Made by a program: the position numbers and the translations under genes. From assembly GCF_963662255.1 (NCBI RefSeq), contig NC_085051.1, positions 57,874,101-57,938,100 on the forward strand: 64,000 nucleotides of DNA. Direction: 5' to 3'. Below are positions 44,401-58,200 of this stretch, piece by piece (positions within the stretch are counted from its first letter, which is position 1; every line of letters starts with the position of its first letter). This DNA comes from Cinclus cinclus (Eukaryota; Chordata; Aves; Passeriformes; Cinclidae). Below the pieces are notes generated by a model. That model saw nothing but the letters and a program-made list of their open reading frames with translations. It was not told where the DNA came from and searched no databases.

Positions 44401-47400
44401 CATGTGCTCAAGACTGCTCATGCATTTGGCAGTCTAGTAGTTCAAAAATCACTCAGTTGTTTTGTCTTTTCCCTCAAAGAAAATGTAGCATTTTCAAAGT
44501 AATGGATGCCTCGAGATGAACTGTGGCTGGGAAATGCATTTTCCCACGGTCACTGATAGCATAAGGGCATAAACAAAGTTCAGTACTCTTGCACTCAGGG
44601 TACCTCATGGGGTCCAAGAGTCTTGAGACTAAAGGACGTTTGGGTTGTTCCACTACCTAGATAAATCCTCTCTTAGTAGGACTTAAAGACAAATGTCTCT
44701 CTGGCATGAATAAATCAGCCACCAGAAAGGTCTGCACTAATTAGCACCATTAATGCACACGGCACTGCCTTGGGACTGGAGTCAGTATCTGGACATAGCA
44801 ACATACTGGGATGTAGCCAGGGGATCACTAACCCACAGGCAGAGAAACAAGAAGCTGGAGATGGCTGCATGTGATTCTAACAGCCTGAAACTCCAGCCTT
44901 GATGTCTTCCAGATCCCCAGACTTCTATTTTCTGACTTTCCATGTACTTGTTACAGGACTGAGCATGTTTCCCATAATTACTCCTTGATCGTGCTTTTGT
45001 TCCCACTAAGGCTGTGCTGGGAACACACAGTGCTCTCTGCATTCCCCCAAACATGCAGGGTGAACCATTTCATCTGCTTAATGCCTTTTTCAGAGAAAAA
45101 ATAGTACATTTGGGCTGAGAAACATTAGCCACATCTTTTAGGGTCAAAGGCAGGCTGGATTGGAGTAGGGGTGAATGTGACTGAATTGCTCCAGTTCTTT
45201 GGAATATCTTCTGACACATCTTTTTTTTTTTTTTGTAGGCTATGGCACATTACATCCTAAAACTGCTGGGGGACAGATCTTTTGTGTATTTTTTGCTCTT
45301 TTTGGAATCCCTCTGAACATTGTTTTTCTGCACCGTGTTGGTAAGATGCTCTCACTGCTCTGTAAAAAGCTGGGCAAATTCCTGTATGAGAAAGGAATGA
45401 GAAAGGTAATTGGTTTTACTTACTCAGGCACAGCTATATTTTCATTTCTCCTGTTTTTCTCAAGTTTTATGCTGCTTTATCCTCAATCATATTTGCTCTT
45501 GTGCTGGGTTAGATGTTGTTCTAGGGCAAGAAAAGAGACATTCTTCACTTGCAGAGCTAAGCAGACATGTCAGCCATAGAGGAGATATTCAGATGAAGGG
45601 ATGCATTTTGTCTTCCCATCTACATGGCAGAAATCCTACTCCCTTCAGCAATCAGTGGAGAAAGTGGGCAACCCACCCCACTTCTTGAGACACTTATCTC
45701 AAGGGTCAACACCCTAGGAAAGTGCATGCATCCCTTTAAAACCAGTAAGGGTGATTAAGCATCTCATCCTGAGGCAGCAAAAAGCAGGTGAGCTGTGCAA
45801 AGCTGTAAAAATTAGGTGAGGTGTAGATGTTTCAGTGGATTTTGACTCAATGCATAGTGTGTAAGCCCTCCTAAGTGATTACCCAGTCCTTTGGCCCCCC
45901 TCCACCCTTAGCTTTGACAGAAAGGAAGCATCAGGCTGAAGTTGTCCACTTGAGCCCCTTTGCTGAAAGATGAGCAGACACCTGTAACAAGCTACAGACA
46001 AGATGTCTTTTGTCTGGTTTATGCCCCAATTTATTTGCAGCTCCTCCCCTTCTCTCAGCACTGCTGAGGAAGTGCGAATAGCTTTTCTGTGTCTCCTACT
46101 GTAGTTCTCTTTCAGGACAAGGTATGATTGCTACAGATAACCCTGTTGAGACTGATGAATTTCCTGTCACATCTGGCAAACTTAAATAGAAGATATGGCT
46201 CAATCAAGCACGTACACAATACATGAAGGCATGAAAAGTTATCCAGCAGTTGCCATTAATTTCCAGGCAATCTGGATTTGGAAAATTCTATTCATAGAAA
46301 CTATGTGTGTCTGTCTGATAAATCCCTACATAAAACAGGTCTTGTTCTCTAGTCAAAGCTCCTTCATGACTGCTGGGAAGTAGAATGGTTCAAAAATCAC
46401 TGTCTAGGCTCTTCTTTATCAAGAGCTCATTAGTTAATTTTCTTTTATTTATTTTTTTTTTTTGTAGTAAGATATCCACTGGGTAGGAGCCAAGTTGTGG
46501 TATTGATGCAATGAGAAATGAAGTCAATAATCAAGACTCTTGAAGATAGTGCTCTCAGAAATGGTGCAATTATTTTTTATTTAAAAAGACTCTCTTCCCA
46601 GGCAAATCTGAATTTAGGTGCCAACCCTAAATACCTAAAAATGAAAAATGAATTTGAATGGTGATAAGTGGAAATGGTTTGACTCTGGTAAATATCATTA
46701 CATAGGAATTCTTCCAATAGTCACAATCGCTGATACAATTAGATGAAAGACTACATCTTCCAGGGCCACTGTGGACATGCAACACCCACAACACCTGGCT
46801 TCCCCCTGCTTCTAAGCAAGACTAAGATATTTCCAGAGGAAAAGCACTCAGTAGAAATCCTTCAGTCCTTGTGATCTCAGATTGCCACCCAGTTTGAATA
46901 GACACCGTTATGTATAGCTTATTTGTGTTTCCAGTCATGATTATAATCTGACTGGTTTATTTTTCAGAAGAAGATCACATTTCTGACCCTTTTGTTCTTC
47001 CTGGCAACGGGGATCCTGGTTTTTCTGTGCTTGCCATCACTCTTCTTCCAGATAACAGAGGGCTGGTCCTACAGTGAAGGAATTTATTTTGCATTCATCA
47101 CCCTCAGCACCATTGGCTTTGGAGATTATGTAGTAGGTAAGGTGGATTCCAGAGAGGAAAAACATCAAAACACCAGGATAATGACTGTAATTCCCGTGGG
47201 TTGACTGCATGTACTGTAGAGAAAAATCTGTCAAGATTTGCCTAGTCTTTGCCTTGAGCAGTTCAGGGATTATATATGCTGATAAAAGCCACAGAGTCAT
47301 CAAAATATAAGGAAATTAGGTGCTTTGGGGTGCAGAGAAGGCAAGTGTTTTGGTGAGGGAAGGGAAAGTGGAATTTTTATTACCAAGATGGAACAGTTTC

Positions 47401-50400
47401 TGACAGTTGTACCAAACAAGGTTTGTATCACTGCTTTAGCCATCTCGGACTTATGTTTCACAGTCAGAGTGAAGAAATAAATGATCATGTTTCAGAATAT
47501 ATGACTTCACACAGCAGACTAAGAGGTGGAAATCCCTGTCATAGGAAATTGGGGAAATCTACTCCCAGTATTAGAAGTGGTGCTTAAATATATACATCAC
47601 TACAAGAGTGGCCTTCTTTAGTCTCCTGAGTACCTCTGGAGGTTTTCTGTCCTCTAAGCCAGAGTTTAGGATTTCCCCTGAAGAAACAGTGTTTAAGCTG
47701 CACTCGAGCATGCTGTAATGCTTCTCCAAACATTTCTGTGGATCTGCTGGACAAAATACATTCTCCCATGGAATAAGTTTCCAAAGGAACTACAAAATGA
47801 TTACCAGGAGCCAAATCAGTGTCCACAGAAGAAGCAGAAAAACTACTGAACTCCATGGAGAATCCAAGATTTCTCTACAACAACCTGTCCTGCCATGATC
47901 TTGCCAACCTGAACTTCTCCTCAGTGGGGATATGCAAAGAAAACTGTAGCTGATACTTGACCAGTGCTGTCCCCACAGAGGATCTGGAAGCCTCACACAC
48001 CTTTCTGAGGGACAGACATCCACCACACAACAAACCCCAGGCTCTCAAGCCTTGCAGAAGTGCTAGACAGGCCTTGGAGACTCTCTGTGAGTTGGGAAGA
48101 TTTCTGACATAAGGCTTTGGCAGAGGAAGCCCACAAACTTTTCCAGGCACTGATGTGTCACTGCTGACTGCAACTTCTCTAAATCTATTCCTTGAAATAG
48201 TCTGGTGTACAGAATGGTGGGGAGGGACTGGTGCCATGCAGGAGAAAAAAATGAATGTCAAAATGTGTATTTCCTTGTCCAAATCACAGGGGTCTTTTAA
48301 TAATGACATCAAGTCACAGCCTGAAAACCCTGACTCCCGTAGCACTTTCCTCCTCTGCAGCCATATTGCTTTACAAACATAATTAATTGTATTTTAACTT
48401 TCTAACTGTTATTTACAAATAACAATTAGAGAGGCCTCATGGCTCTATGATTTCATCTTCATGAGGATGAGTTAACTGGAGCTGAAATATTTTTTTGTGC
48501 CGGTATTTATCTTAACTGGCCTTAACAACAGTAGTAAAATGTTGGTAAGTTTAGTGCTTCACACCTTCACAATGAAGCAAGCAGAATCAGTGACTGCTCT
48601 GAGAATTGTGCACTGACAATTGCTTACAGATGACAAATGGTTTTGTGCTGGCCAAGTGGAACAGAACAGGTTTGAATTTATTTGCATTTTAGTAATTCAA
48701 ATCTGGTTTGTAGCTGAGGCTCTTTGGGGGAGGTAGACATGTTGGGAAGATGGCTCAGCCTGGGTTTAGCTGTTGGGAATACATGTACCCCTAGGTGATA
48801 CTGTGAGTTGTTAACTGAACATTCCCAGCTCAAGTCCAGTTTTGGGTTAACATTACAAAGATATTACTTGTGGCTTTGCTAACCCTGCACCATGAACTTC
48901 AGAAAAGAGCACAACAAGGACATGCTTTGTACCAAGGCTGAGAATCTCTTTGCCAATTCAATGCCAGCAACAGAAAAAGAAACAGCTGTTGGATACCTAT
49001 CATGAGGACAAGCCTGCCCACTGCTGCCCCATTTCCAGAGCTCTTGGATAAGAAAGAACAAAAATCCTGCACATTAATCTATACAATACAGGATACTGCA
49101 GGACTTGAAAAGAGTCGCCAGCACCCAGGCTCCTTCTGGGCAGGTTCCCCACAAGGTTTGTGGTGATCTCCCTGTCGGTGCACATTGCAGTGCTATCAGC
49201 TATGTGGAGTCACCTTTGGCAGTGACTTGAAGCACTCCACAAGCAATATCACCAATGTCTGCAGTTCCTGGAGATGCCAAGGCCACACCACCTGTATCAT
49301 GATGATAATTCTGTGTGGGGCCAAGCAAATGATCTCTGTAGGCTGGGGGTGGGTTGCTGAAATCTGAAGGATCAAACAAAATGATGCATGCAGAACAGCA
49401 GGTGTGAGGTCCTGGCTGATGCTAAGAGGATCAGACTGCATGAAATAAGCTTTGGTCCACTGGTTTCCAACATAGGAAGTTCTGTTCTTGGCATGTGTCA
49501 GTGAATTCTCATCAGTCACATGGTTTTTTTAAGTGGAGGAAGCTCCTGAAGCCATTCAAAAGTGAGGTGGGAATTGCAGCTATTCTCTTCCTTGTACAGG
49601 TATCTGTAATTTAAAGGAAATATTAGGTTATAATCACACTCTATAGAAATACAGGGAATTACAATTACCCAGGTAATAAATGTTGTGTGGTTATAGTAGC
49701 CCACTGCGCTCTGCTTTTTGTGCTTTGGGAGTTTGGGTATAATTCCAAGATAATACAATGCAATTTAACACTACTTCCCACATTATTTCATTTACCTGTA
49801 TGTGGAGCAGTTGAACTGGGATTGATATGCAGTAAGGGGGAAAAAAATAACCTGCTTTGATGGTAATTCACCTCAATCACAGAATCACTGAATGATTCAC
49901 TTCAATTCCAGTGTTTCATTTGACAGGCCAGGATATTTGTATCATGTTTATTACATATATCAGTTTATTGCAGCAATAAGAAAATTGCCCAACCTTAACC
50001 TAGTGCTATGGAGCTGAGAGTCTCCATGCAGTGAAAAAGTCACCTTAAAGTACTCAATATAAAACATATTGATGAATGCATTAGGCTGTTCCACTTTATA
50101 CTGACAAGGCAATTTTAACTTGTTAATTTTCTCCTTCTTTCTCCCCCCTTATCTTCAGGCAAACAGTCTGACAGGAAATATTTTTCCTACTATCGAGTGC
50201 TCGTGGCCATTTGGATTCTTTTTGGCCTTGCCTGGATTGCTCTGCTGTTTAATTTATTAACAACAGTACTAGAAGATACTGAAAAAATAATTGTCAAGGA
50301 TCTCCAGCAAATTGGAAAGGTGAGTAAGGACAAAGTAGGAAGCCAGCAAAGAAGATGCTGGCCTGTTCAATTTATTCCAGAAGAAGAACTGCTACCACCA

Positions 50401-50517
50401 CGTGCTGGAGGGGATGCACATAAAATGGAGTCATTAACAGCAGATTCTGAACATACAAAACATGAAAAAAAAGTGTTTTCTAATAGCAAAACTATTGCCA
50501 TAACATGTGAGTTATGA
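41215..50517 (+). CDS. KCNK16: Two-pore-domain K+ channel, TALK type (KCNK16-like), five coding exons, 336 aa
   Basis: K2P channels carry background K+ current as plasma-membrane dimers; TALK-type members are opened by alkaline pH. Coding exons are 41215-41409, 43410-43530, 45239-45405, 46968-47136 and 50159-50517. Phases join exactly (1011 bp with stop). TM1 is about 9-29, the extracellular cap 30-90, pore loop 1 with TIGYG at 104-108, TM2 about 118-138, TM3 about 166-188, pore loop 2 with TIGFG at 209-213, TM4 about 231-251. The segments NWDFSNSFFFAGTVVSTIG and EGWSYSEGIYFAFITLS resemble human TALK-1 most closely. Arg230 lines up with the pH-sensing Arg224 of TASK-2; TALK-2 has Lys there, which also favours KCNK16. 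The cap cysteine of the family is replaced by Gln53. KCNK17 is the alternative. Human KCNK16 and KCNK17 are about 309 and 332 residues. Confidence 0.88.
43410..43530 (+). CDS. KCNK16: K2P channel coding exon 2 (residues 66-106)
   Basis: Second cap helix, a possible NES glycosylation sequon (80-82) and pore loop 1 up to the first Gly of the filter. Acceptor CTGTCCCAG, donor GTAGGT. The codon for Gly106 is split between exons, as in other K2P genes. Confidence 0.9.
45239..45405 (+). CDS. KCNK16: K2P channel coding exon 3 (residues 106-161)
   Basis: Completes the filter (Tyr107-Gly108), then TM2 with the FALFGIPLN signature (123-132) and a basic cytoplasmic loop. A long T tract precedes the TAG acceptor. 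Donor GTAATT in phase 0. Confidence 0.92.
46968..47136 (+). CDS. KCNK16: K2P channel coding exon 4 (residues 162-218)
   Basis: TM3, the EGW motif (192-194) and pore loop 2 with TIGFGD (209-214). Acceptor TTTTTCAG, donor GTAAGG, with Gly218 split between exons. Confidence 0.93.
50159..50517 (+). CDS. KCNK16: K2P channel coding exon 5 (residues 218-336) and stop
   Basis: TM4 and a polar cytoplasmic tail of about 80 residues. A strong internal donor (AAG-GTGAGTAAG at 50317-50325) would, if used, cut the tail after residue 271 and join an exon I have not found. The last 65 residues are therefore less certain. Confidence 0.8.
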
Positions 50518-50582
50518 ATTGAATTCTTCATTGGAGAATTGCTAGTTAATTATTCTAAAGAAATAACTTTATTTCCCATAGA

Positions 50583-50588
50583 AATAAA
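50583..50588 (+). promoter_or_regulatory. Likely polyadenylation signal of the K2P gene
   Basis: First AATAAA after the stop codon, 66 bp downstream. Further AATAAA words occur near 51088 and could serve a longer 3' UTR. Confidence 0.5.
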
Positions 50589-50599
50589 ATTTCTCCTAC

Positions 50600-53500
50600 C
50601 TTTTGCTGAGATATGACCTTTTAGAACTCAACACTTAGAGTTACACAAAGCCTGAATATTAATGGTCAGAAGTTTGCTCCTCAGTTTGCAGCTAGGTTGT
50701 GCTAACAGCCTGAGAAGTGCACTTGCTTTGCAAGGTGTTTTTAAGGTGCTTTCACAAAAATGCAGAGCAGGGGCATGGAAGAGCTTGCTGAGTTCTGTTT
50801 GGATTTTGCAGCTTGCAAGAAATCATGTCTCTTCCAGGAACTGACATGCACAAACTTTTCTGAGGCACTGCATAGCACTTTTGGAAGAAGAAATAAGGGT
50901 GTATAACTTAATAGACGCCTGACTTGAGCCATCATATTGGATAAGGTGTTATGGTCTGAAAAACACATTTAAATGACAAGACCTGAACTCAGTTCAGAGA
51001 CACTAGAAGCATCTAATGGACAGGGTTATGAAAAGGTTAGCATGTTAGAAATTATTGATTCTACCTCTTCCTGTTTTATACTAAGATAAATAAAGGCAAT
51101 TTCAGCTTTTATTCCTGTGGCTCTGAAAACCTTTCTGATGGTGTTTATAAAGAAAACATAGACCACGTGTTTAATTCAATTTTATAAACATTTTATTCCG
51201 TAAGTTTTTCATAAGAACAGAGATCAGTTTGAAGGGAGGGGTCCTTGCTGCTATGTTTTGATTCCATAGGAACTATGAAGCCATTTAGCAATGATCCCAT
51301 GGTGCTGTTGCTTTCCAAGGGTAAGTGGTATCTAAACCTTCTACTGAGTTAAAAAAAAAAAAAAGGATGTTAGATCTAGGCATGGTTTTTCAGATGTGTT
51401 GTCTGGCCTGCAGACCACCTCTGGGTGAAGACTCTGACCTTCAAAGGGTGGATCTATGTGTCACAGGCTTTCTGTATACCAAAAATGCATGAAAACCCAA
51501 CCCTGAAGAGCTGGCAAAGCAGCTGGGGTAGACACAGTCACAGAGGTGAAACATCCCATGTGTGTTTATGGTCACAGCAAAAGTCAGACCAGCCCAACAC
51601 CATCTCTGACCATGCCTGACGCGTCCCCCAGCAGTGAAAGGATCAGGCAGCTCTGCCATACCCCAGAGCAGGGGGACGACCCCTCTGCCAGCAGATGGTG
51701 GCTGCCCATGCAGGAGGTGGGGTCTGTACATCAAAATCCATGAACTTTCCCAAATGCTGAACTTGCCTCAGCACCCACAGGACCCCCTAAGGCAGCTGTA
51801 GTACACCAGGCCCCTCACTCTGAAGTGCTGAACCTGTCACTAGACAGGTTATTGTAAGCCCCTCAAACTCCTGTTTTGTCAGACTGAATAATAATTCTTT
51901 TCTCTGAGTGTTATTTACAGCATGATCAACCCATGACAAAGTTATTCCTGTATGAAAGGGAGAATAAATTACAGCTATAAAGCAATTTCAGGTCATAAAG
52001 ATGCAGTCAGCCTTGAAGTTGGATTCATAACTTTTTCAGTCAAACAGAACCATGCTTCTTGCCAAAGCACTTCTGCTGGCAAGACCTGGCATGTAGACCT
52101 GGCTGAATATGCACTTTATTTCCCTCCATGAATTACTTTCCAGTGTTGCTCTCAAGGCTGACTTCTCACCTCATACGTCTCACTGTCAGAAAACATTTCT
52201 GAGGCAGCAGGAAGAGGACCTGACTGAAATCAAGGAAGGTAGCAGGGGTATCATAGGACACAGAGGTCCTTGTACAAGCCAGAATCCTACTGCTGTCACT
52301 AGACAGCACCAGAGCCAGGCAGAGAAAGCACCTGGATGCACCCAGGCTCCCCTCTCTGTTTTCCCCTCTCACTGAGCATTAACCCACATTATTATTTTCC
52401 AATCATCCTTCTATTATCTTTTTTTTTCCCCCAGCCCTTCCTGCAAGCATCGTTAACCTCACTCCCAGTCTAATGTCGGGACTGTCAGGGCTGGTTTAGG
52501 GGGTATGATAGTCCTGGCATGGGGTGCAATAGTAATTTTGTACAGCCTCTCATAATTCCTTCCATGTCAGTTCCTGGTGTCTGACAACACCCAGACGTAA
52601 CAGGGGGTATCTTCAACTTCTTCCCACCACTCCCTGTTGTGACAAGTAACACAACTCATCCCTGGAACAAGCTGCTCATGTCCCACTGTAACACAGAGTG
52701 ACCAAAGACGCTCTTTTTTTGACATTTCAGGAAGGGCAAGAGAGATATCCCATGGACTCTGACTATAAACTTCAAGCACAGAGCCAGGCAGTGGCCCTTG
52801 GAGCAAAATGGGACAAATTCTCATTCCTTTCCCTGTTGGGTATTTAACAATGAGTCTTGAAACCCAAGAACTTCCCACCTCCAGGAGTCCCTCTGTTCTG
52901 TGTAGTTATTGCCATAGGGTGCAGGCATTTTAACTCATTCCTCCTGCATGCTCCAGGGTAGCACAGAGGGGCTGAAAAAGCCACCCAAGGCAAGAGGATC
53001 CAGGAAACATTAGCCAGGAATCCATCCTCAGATGGGGCTGTCCATCCTCAAGGCACTAAGAATTGAGGTGTCCCTTCAGCTGTAGATGCCAGCCTGGGAA
53101 CACAGAAAACACACCTAAAACATTATTATAGGATTAAAAAAATATAAAAATAAAACCTCCCAGGAGAAACTCGGCTTCTCTGAGAAAGAAGGCTGCCCAT
53201 TCATAAATCCTGCAGAGGCCTTTTGGAGAAGGGTCTTAGCTTTGCTCCTTGTGCCCTCCAGTGGCTATGTGTGCTGCAGACCCTTTCCCTTCACATCCTT
53301 GCCAGGTTCGGGCAGCTTTTCTCCACCTCCCACTCTGCAGCTCCGTTTTGCCAGTGGGAACCAGAGGGCACCGCCCTGTATTTCTATCCAGTTCACAAGA
53401 GCTTGTGAAAAGCTAAAAAATGCCTTGTTCTCCAGAAAGAGATGGAGATGAGCACCTCAGACTGGTCCAGCCGAGGTCCCTGCCTTGTGCCCACACTGAG

Positions 53501-56500
53501 ACAGTTCTGTAGAGGCCAGCTGAGGATGTGATGGCTTTCTGTCACCAAATCATCACGAGAAGGATCCTCACTGGCAGCACACACGGTGCTGATGGTGGGG
53601 AACACTCCCAGCACACACCCTGTGCCCAAGTTTCCCATGCACAAAATCTGTTTCAGGGTCAAGGCACACATTCCCACCCCCTGTCCCACAGGGAAAGGGA
53701 TTGGTCTGGAAAAAAATGTGGAAAGAGGCATGTTTGTGTGCAGGATCTGGGGGCTGGGGAGGCTGGCCCCCTCTGCAGCAGCCTGGAGGGCAGGCAGTGC
53801 CTCATGCAGTACCCGGGGTGGAGATAGGAGCTGCAGATATGTGGAAGGAAGAACCAGCACCAAAGGGTGTGTGGTCCTCTCTGCTGGGAAAAGCAAGGGG
53901 AAAGCCTGGGAAAGCTGCAAGCCAGGGTGGGAGAAGAATTTTTTTGGATGTAATATTGTTCCTCGTTCTTAAGCCGAATGATAAATCTGCCTCCAGAAGG
54001 GCTTAGGCAGAGTAACAAATCTCTCCAGGGCTGGAGCAAGCACTTTCCAGCATTATCATCCTCAGAGCATCGCATAGCAGCAGCAGAAATTGTCCTCACA
54101 TCACCCCTGAAAGGGGGAATTGTTGATTCCTGTGCAGCTAACAGGGCCCCAGAGAAAATTCAGTGTAGCCCAAACTCATGCATCAGACCTCTGGCTCTCT
54201 CAGCCAGGACCAGGTGTCCTGGTATTGCTTACCTATAAACTAGATCCAGAAAATGGTTCTGTAGTTGTTGAGGTTAAAAAAAAATAGACTTGAATTGAGA
54301 GCAGAATTAGAGCAGAGATTCTGCTCTACATCTGGAGATTTAAAATAATCCCAAGATTTTAATTTCATGAGTGTAAACCAAGCTTTGCTGTTGTTCTGCA
54401 CGTTCTCTTTGCCCAAGGGACAGAAACCAGGAATAAATCCATTCCAAAATCCCTGTTCTGCCAAGTGACAGAGTGACAGAAATCCTCTGGAGATCAAGCA
54501 GAAGGGTTCTCCACTGGCACATCTGTACAGCCTGCAGTCTTTTCTGGGAGCTGCTCAAAGCCCTCTCTGTGACCCATTCCCACTGTGCCACACAGGGGAA
54601 TCCAATTTTCACAGAGCAGCCTCCTGTGCAACTGCCAGCTCTCCCACTGCAGCTTGTTTTCAAACGGGAAACATTTCCAAGGCAAGCCAAATACTTTCCA
54701 ATACATTAAACTAGTTGTTGAAAAACTCCAGGAGTAGGATTGTGAAATATATTATCTGGGATTAAATGGCAGCAGCTTGTTCCTGCATTCATTCTGTGCT
54801 GCTCCTCATACATCACCCACGTCTTTGCTGCCAGCTAGGAAACAGTGTGCACTTCTGCACTTGAAACCAAGGAAAAGCCACGAGGAATTATTTTTCCCGT
54901 CAGAAATTCAATTGCCTCCAGAGAGAACAGGAGAAACTGCACTTTGATCTGTCTTTAATTAGTATATGAGCTGTTAGGGATTGTTTGAGGTCTCCCTCAA
55001 TTAATATCCAGTTCATTCAGAGAGATTTTTTTTTTTTCTGGAAGCAGAGGCACTCCTCAAAGCAGCAGAACACCTTGGCTAATGTAATATCACACAGCTA
55101 GTGGGATATTTTTTTTTACAACAATTGCTAATCACAGGCCACACACATGCTGTTTTCCACTCTGTCACACTTGGACTTGTGCTTTCTCGCCTGACTCGTG
55201 ACCAAAAGGCTGGATCCAGCTCAGAACTGGTTTAACAAATGTAACTAATCACTCTACAAAGGCTTGCTTGTAATGCATCCCTCATGATCACACCCAAAGA
55301 AACAAAACCCCCAGGTTTTGGTGCCAGCCAAGCCCCCGGTACCATTCCGGCAGGATTCCAAGTGGTGTTGAACACAGATTGTACACCAGATATCACACTG
55401 TGAGGAAAGGGGATCCTTTGGGATCCTCACATGGATGTCTGAGGACCAGCCTGGGGCATCACTGACTTTGCTACATCAAAAGTAAAGTCAATATTTAGCT
55501 GTTCTGGGGCTAAAGAGTTGGGGGAAAGCAAAAACGCTGCCTCCAGAGAGCTTTGTCCATGCTCTTGCATCCCTGCAGCCCATCTCACCTCCAACCCAGA
55601 ATGAGAACTCAAATCTGCTTGGAAAATTCAGCATTTACTATCATAAGTGGTTCTGGACTCAATTAGCGTAATTCTCAATCATGGGTTTGGAAAAGCTCAT
55701 TATGCTGAGTTAAAATTAGGGCAATTATTGAATCCATTTGATTACCAGTTCAACATGATTTAGGAGACATGTCTCCCAAATAAACACTTTCCAAATTTCT
55801 CTATCAATTACTTTTACATTTGTGGTTGAAACTACATATGTACTTAGTGGTGAGATGCTGAAGCATGAAATAATACATCCCCAAAAAATGAGATACCCTG
55901 ATAAGCAGAACAATGACAACAAGCATGAGTCATTGAAAAATGAAGGGAGGTACAATTTGCAATTTGCAATTGATGGCTTCCTTGAGAGGGATTAGCCAGA
56001 AAGATGCTGATGTTCTCAAAGAACAAATGTGGTTTGAGGTGAATCCAGCTTCTCAAAGTGAAATATGATAGTTCATCTTTTGGCATGGAGAAAATCATGC
56101 ATCAAGACCAGAAGAGCATAAGTCAGAATTTGTAATGAAAGTCCCCCAAAAATTACTGTTCCCTTCATTTAAATGACTCACTGAATACTTTAGAAGCAAG
56201 GTTAAGGTCTTAAACTTAAAATGGCTTTGGAGATTTACTGGAAACCAAGAATGAAACCTAAGCAGGTTTCCTCTATCTATTCTCAACTTCAGAAGTCCAG
56301 GCATTAATCTCAAAATAAAATATACACTGCCTGAGAATTAGAAAGATACAAGAAGCCCAGTATGAGTACCTTCCAGTTGCTGGACACCAATTCTCCCTAT
56401 CCAAGCAGTCTGCCTCTTCACAAAGCATGTAGGAGCTATTCAGCATCTCTGTTGTGCAAGTCTGTTGCAAATCACTGCTGTATATTGCCTCAAAGTAGAT

Positions 56501-57685
56501 ATAAATCAATTAGAGGTCAATGCCAATCTCTGCAGAACTTCAGCCACTTTCCCAGTTTCTAACACATAAATTTTAAAAGTCCAACACATAAATTTTTTAA
56601 ATATATTTTTTTCCTTTCTTCCTTTAATTGGTGATTTCTTTCTTCTCACAGCCTTCAAGCAGGTGATGGGATGAAAAATGGATGCAGCAGAGCTCACTAC
56701 AGTCCCAGAAATGCATGGGCAGCTCCTGAAGAACATGGCCCAGCAACAAGGTCTGCAAGTACTTAAAGGCTGAGTGTAATGACAACAGTGATAGCACAAT
56801 TGAGGGATGCCAAACAGCCAAAAATTGCAGGGGAAACAAAAAAGAGGAATTCCCAGCAGTGTTTGCAAAAGTCTATTCCTTGCTCGCAGCAGGTCTCTGA
56901 GCGAAAGCCTGGGCACAAGCTGCCCACACTTCTTGCTCAAACATGGTCATTTTTAGGGCTGGGGTTTGGTAACAACACTTCCCAGCCTCACAGGTCTCTG
57001 CAGAGGCTCAGCCTGCCTTGGCAAACCAACCAGTGAAGGCAGAGAACATCCTCTAGGGATGGCAACGGAGAAACACAATTTTTGGTGCATGAAATTTGTG
57101 TACTGGCATTTGTAGTAGTGATCAGCACTCAACCATACCGGAGTGGGAAGGGCTTTGGTGTGACAGGCAGAGTGCCTTCCACTTCCTCTCTGGGAAGTTA
57201 AAACATGACAAAATTTCCATACAGACCCCTGCTTTGGCACATGGCTTTCTCAGTGAATGTGGCTCAAGGACAAAACCAGAGAATGGTAAATATACTAAAA
57301 CCCTCAAAGCCCATGATTACTTCACACAGGCCAAAAAGCAGAGCAGTGAGTTACAGAAATGAGAAATGTTGTCACTCTCCCACTAAGGCTATCTGTGGTG
57401 ACAGCAGGGTGAAGAGAGGTGGTATAAAGAAGACAGACAGAGCACTCTCCCCTGTGGGATTATGGATAGTGGTGATTTTTAGGGATCAGCCTACACAATA
57501 GGTAAACTCCCTTTATGCACCGGTGTCCATCAGCTCAGACAAAAAGTGCATTGTGGCTGTAGAGGGGCTTTTTAAAAGAACATGGAGGGACAAGACAAGG
57601 TGAAACGGACTTCAAACTGACAGAGGGCAGGGTTGGGTTAAATTTTAGAAGGAAATTACTCCCTGATAGGGTGTTGAGTTCCCGG
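50600..57685. other. Region downstream of the K2P gene, no gene seen
   Basis: Both strands carry only short open frames without family signatures. I looked for a second K2P gene (KCNK5 and KCNK17 neighbour KCNK16 in human) and saw no pore-loop sequence. Distant exons too short to recognise cannot be excluded. Confidence 0.55.
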
Positions 57686-57689
57686 CACT

Positions 57690-57865
57690 GTTACCCTGAG
57701 GAGCAGTGAGTGCCCCATCCCAGCTCTTTCCCAGGCCAAGCTGTATGGATGGGGCTTGGAGCAACCTGGTCTAGTGGGTGTCCCTGCCCACGGCAGGGGT
57801 TTGGAACAGGATGGTATTTTAGGTCCTTTCCAGTCCAAACCATTGTGTGTTTCTAGGATTCTGTA
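57690..57865 (+). mobile_element. CR1 LINE 3' end
   Basis: GATGGGGCTTGGAGCAACC, then TGGTCTAGTGGGTGTCCCTG, then GCAGGGGTTTGGAACAGGAT and TCCTTTCCAGTCCAAACCA. Confidence 0.88.
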
Positions 57866-58146
57866 AAGTCACTGTGCACACACGCGACAGAGCCTCCAGA
57901 TGTCACCATCAACCCAAGCAAGAAAGAGGCACAGCACAAACCGTGCAGACAAACCCCACTCACAGACATCTCCCTCAGTCCCTGCTCCCCTGCCTGGGAC
58001 AGACAGACAGGAGGGTTTCCAGTCCACCTGGGCAAAGTGCTCGAATCACAGACAAAATCAAGGAATGTGGTCTACATTTTGTATGCACATTATGCTGCTG
58101 CAGAGCACATGGGTGCTTCCCTCTGTGTAGGTGCTCATTAGTTTTA

Positions 58147-58200
58147 CATATATATATAATCACCTATGTATATATATCTATAAAGTTATAGATATAATTT
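58147..58200. repeat. TA-rich simple repeat
   Basis: Runs of TATATA with interruptions such as TCACCTATG and TCTATAAAG. Confidence 0.8.

Noticed and set aside
47580..48345. Overlapping minus-strand frames in channel intron 4 that look like a degraded transposon or LTR
   Set aside because: I could not match them to a specific element and found no terminal repeats, so I make no call.
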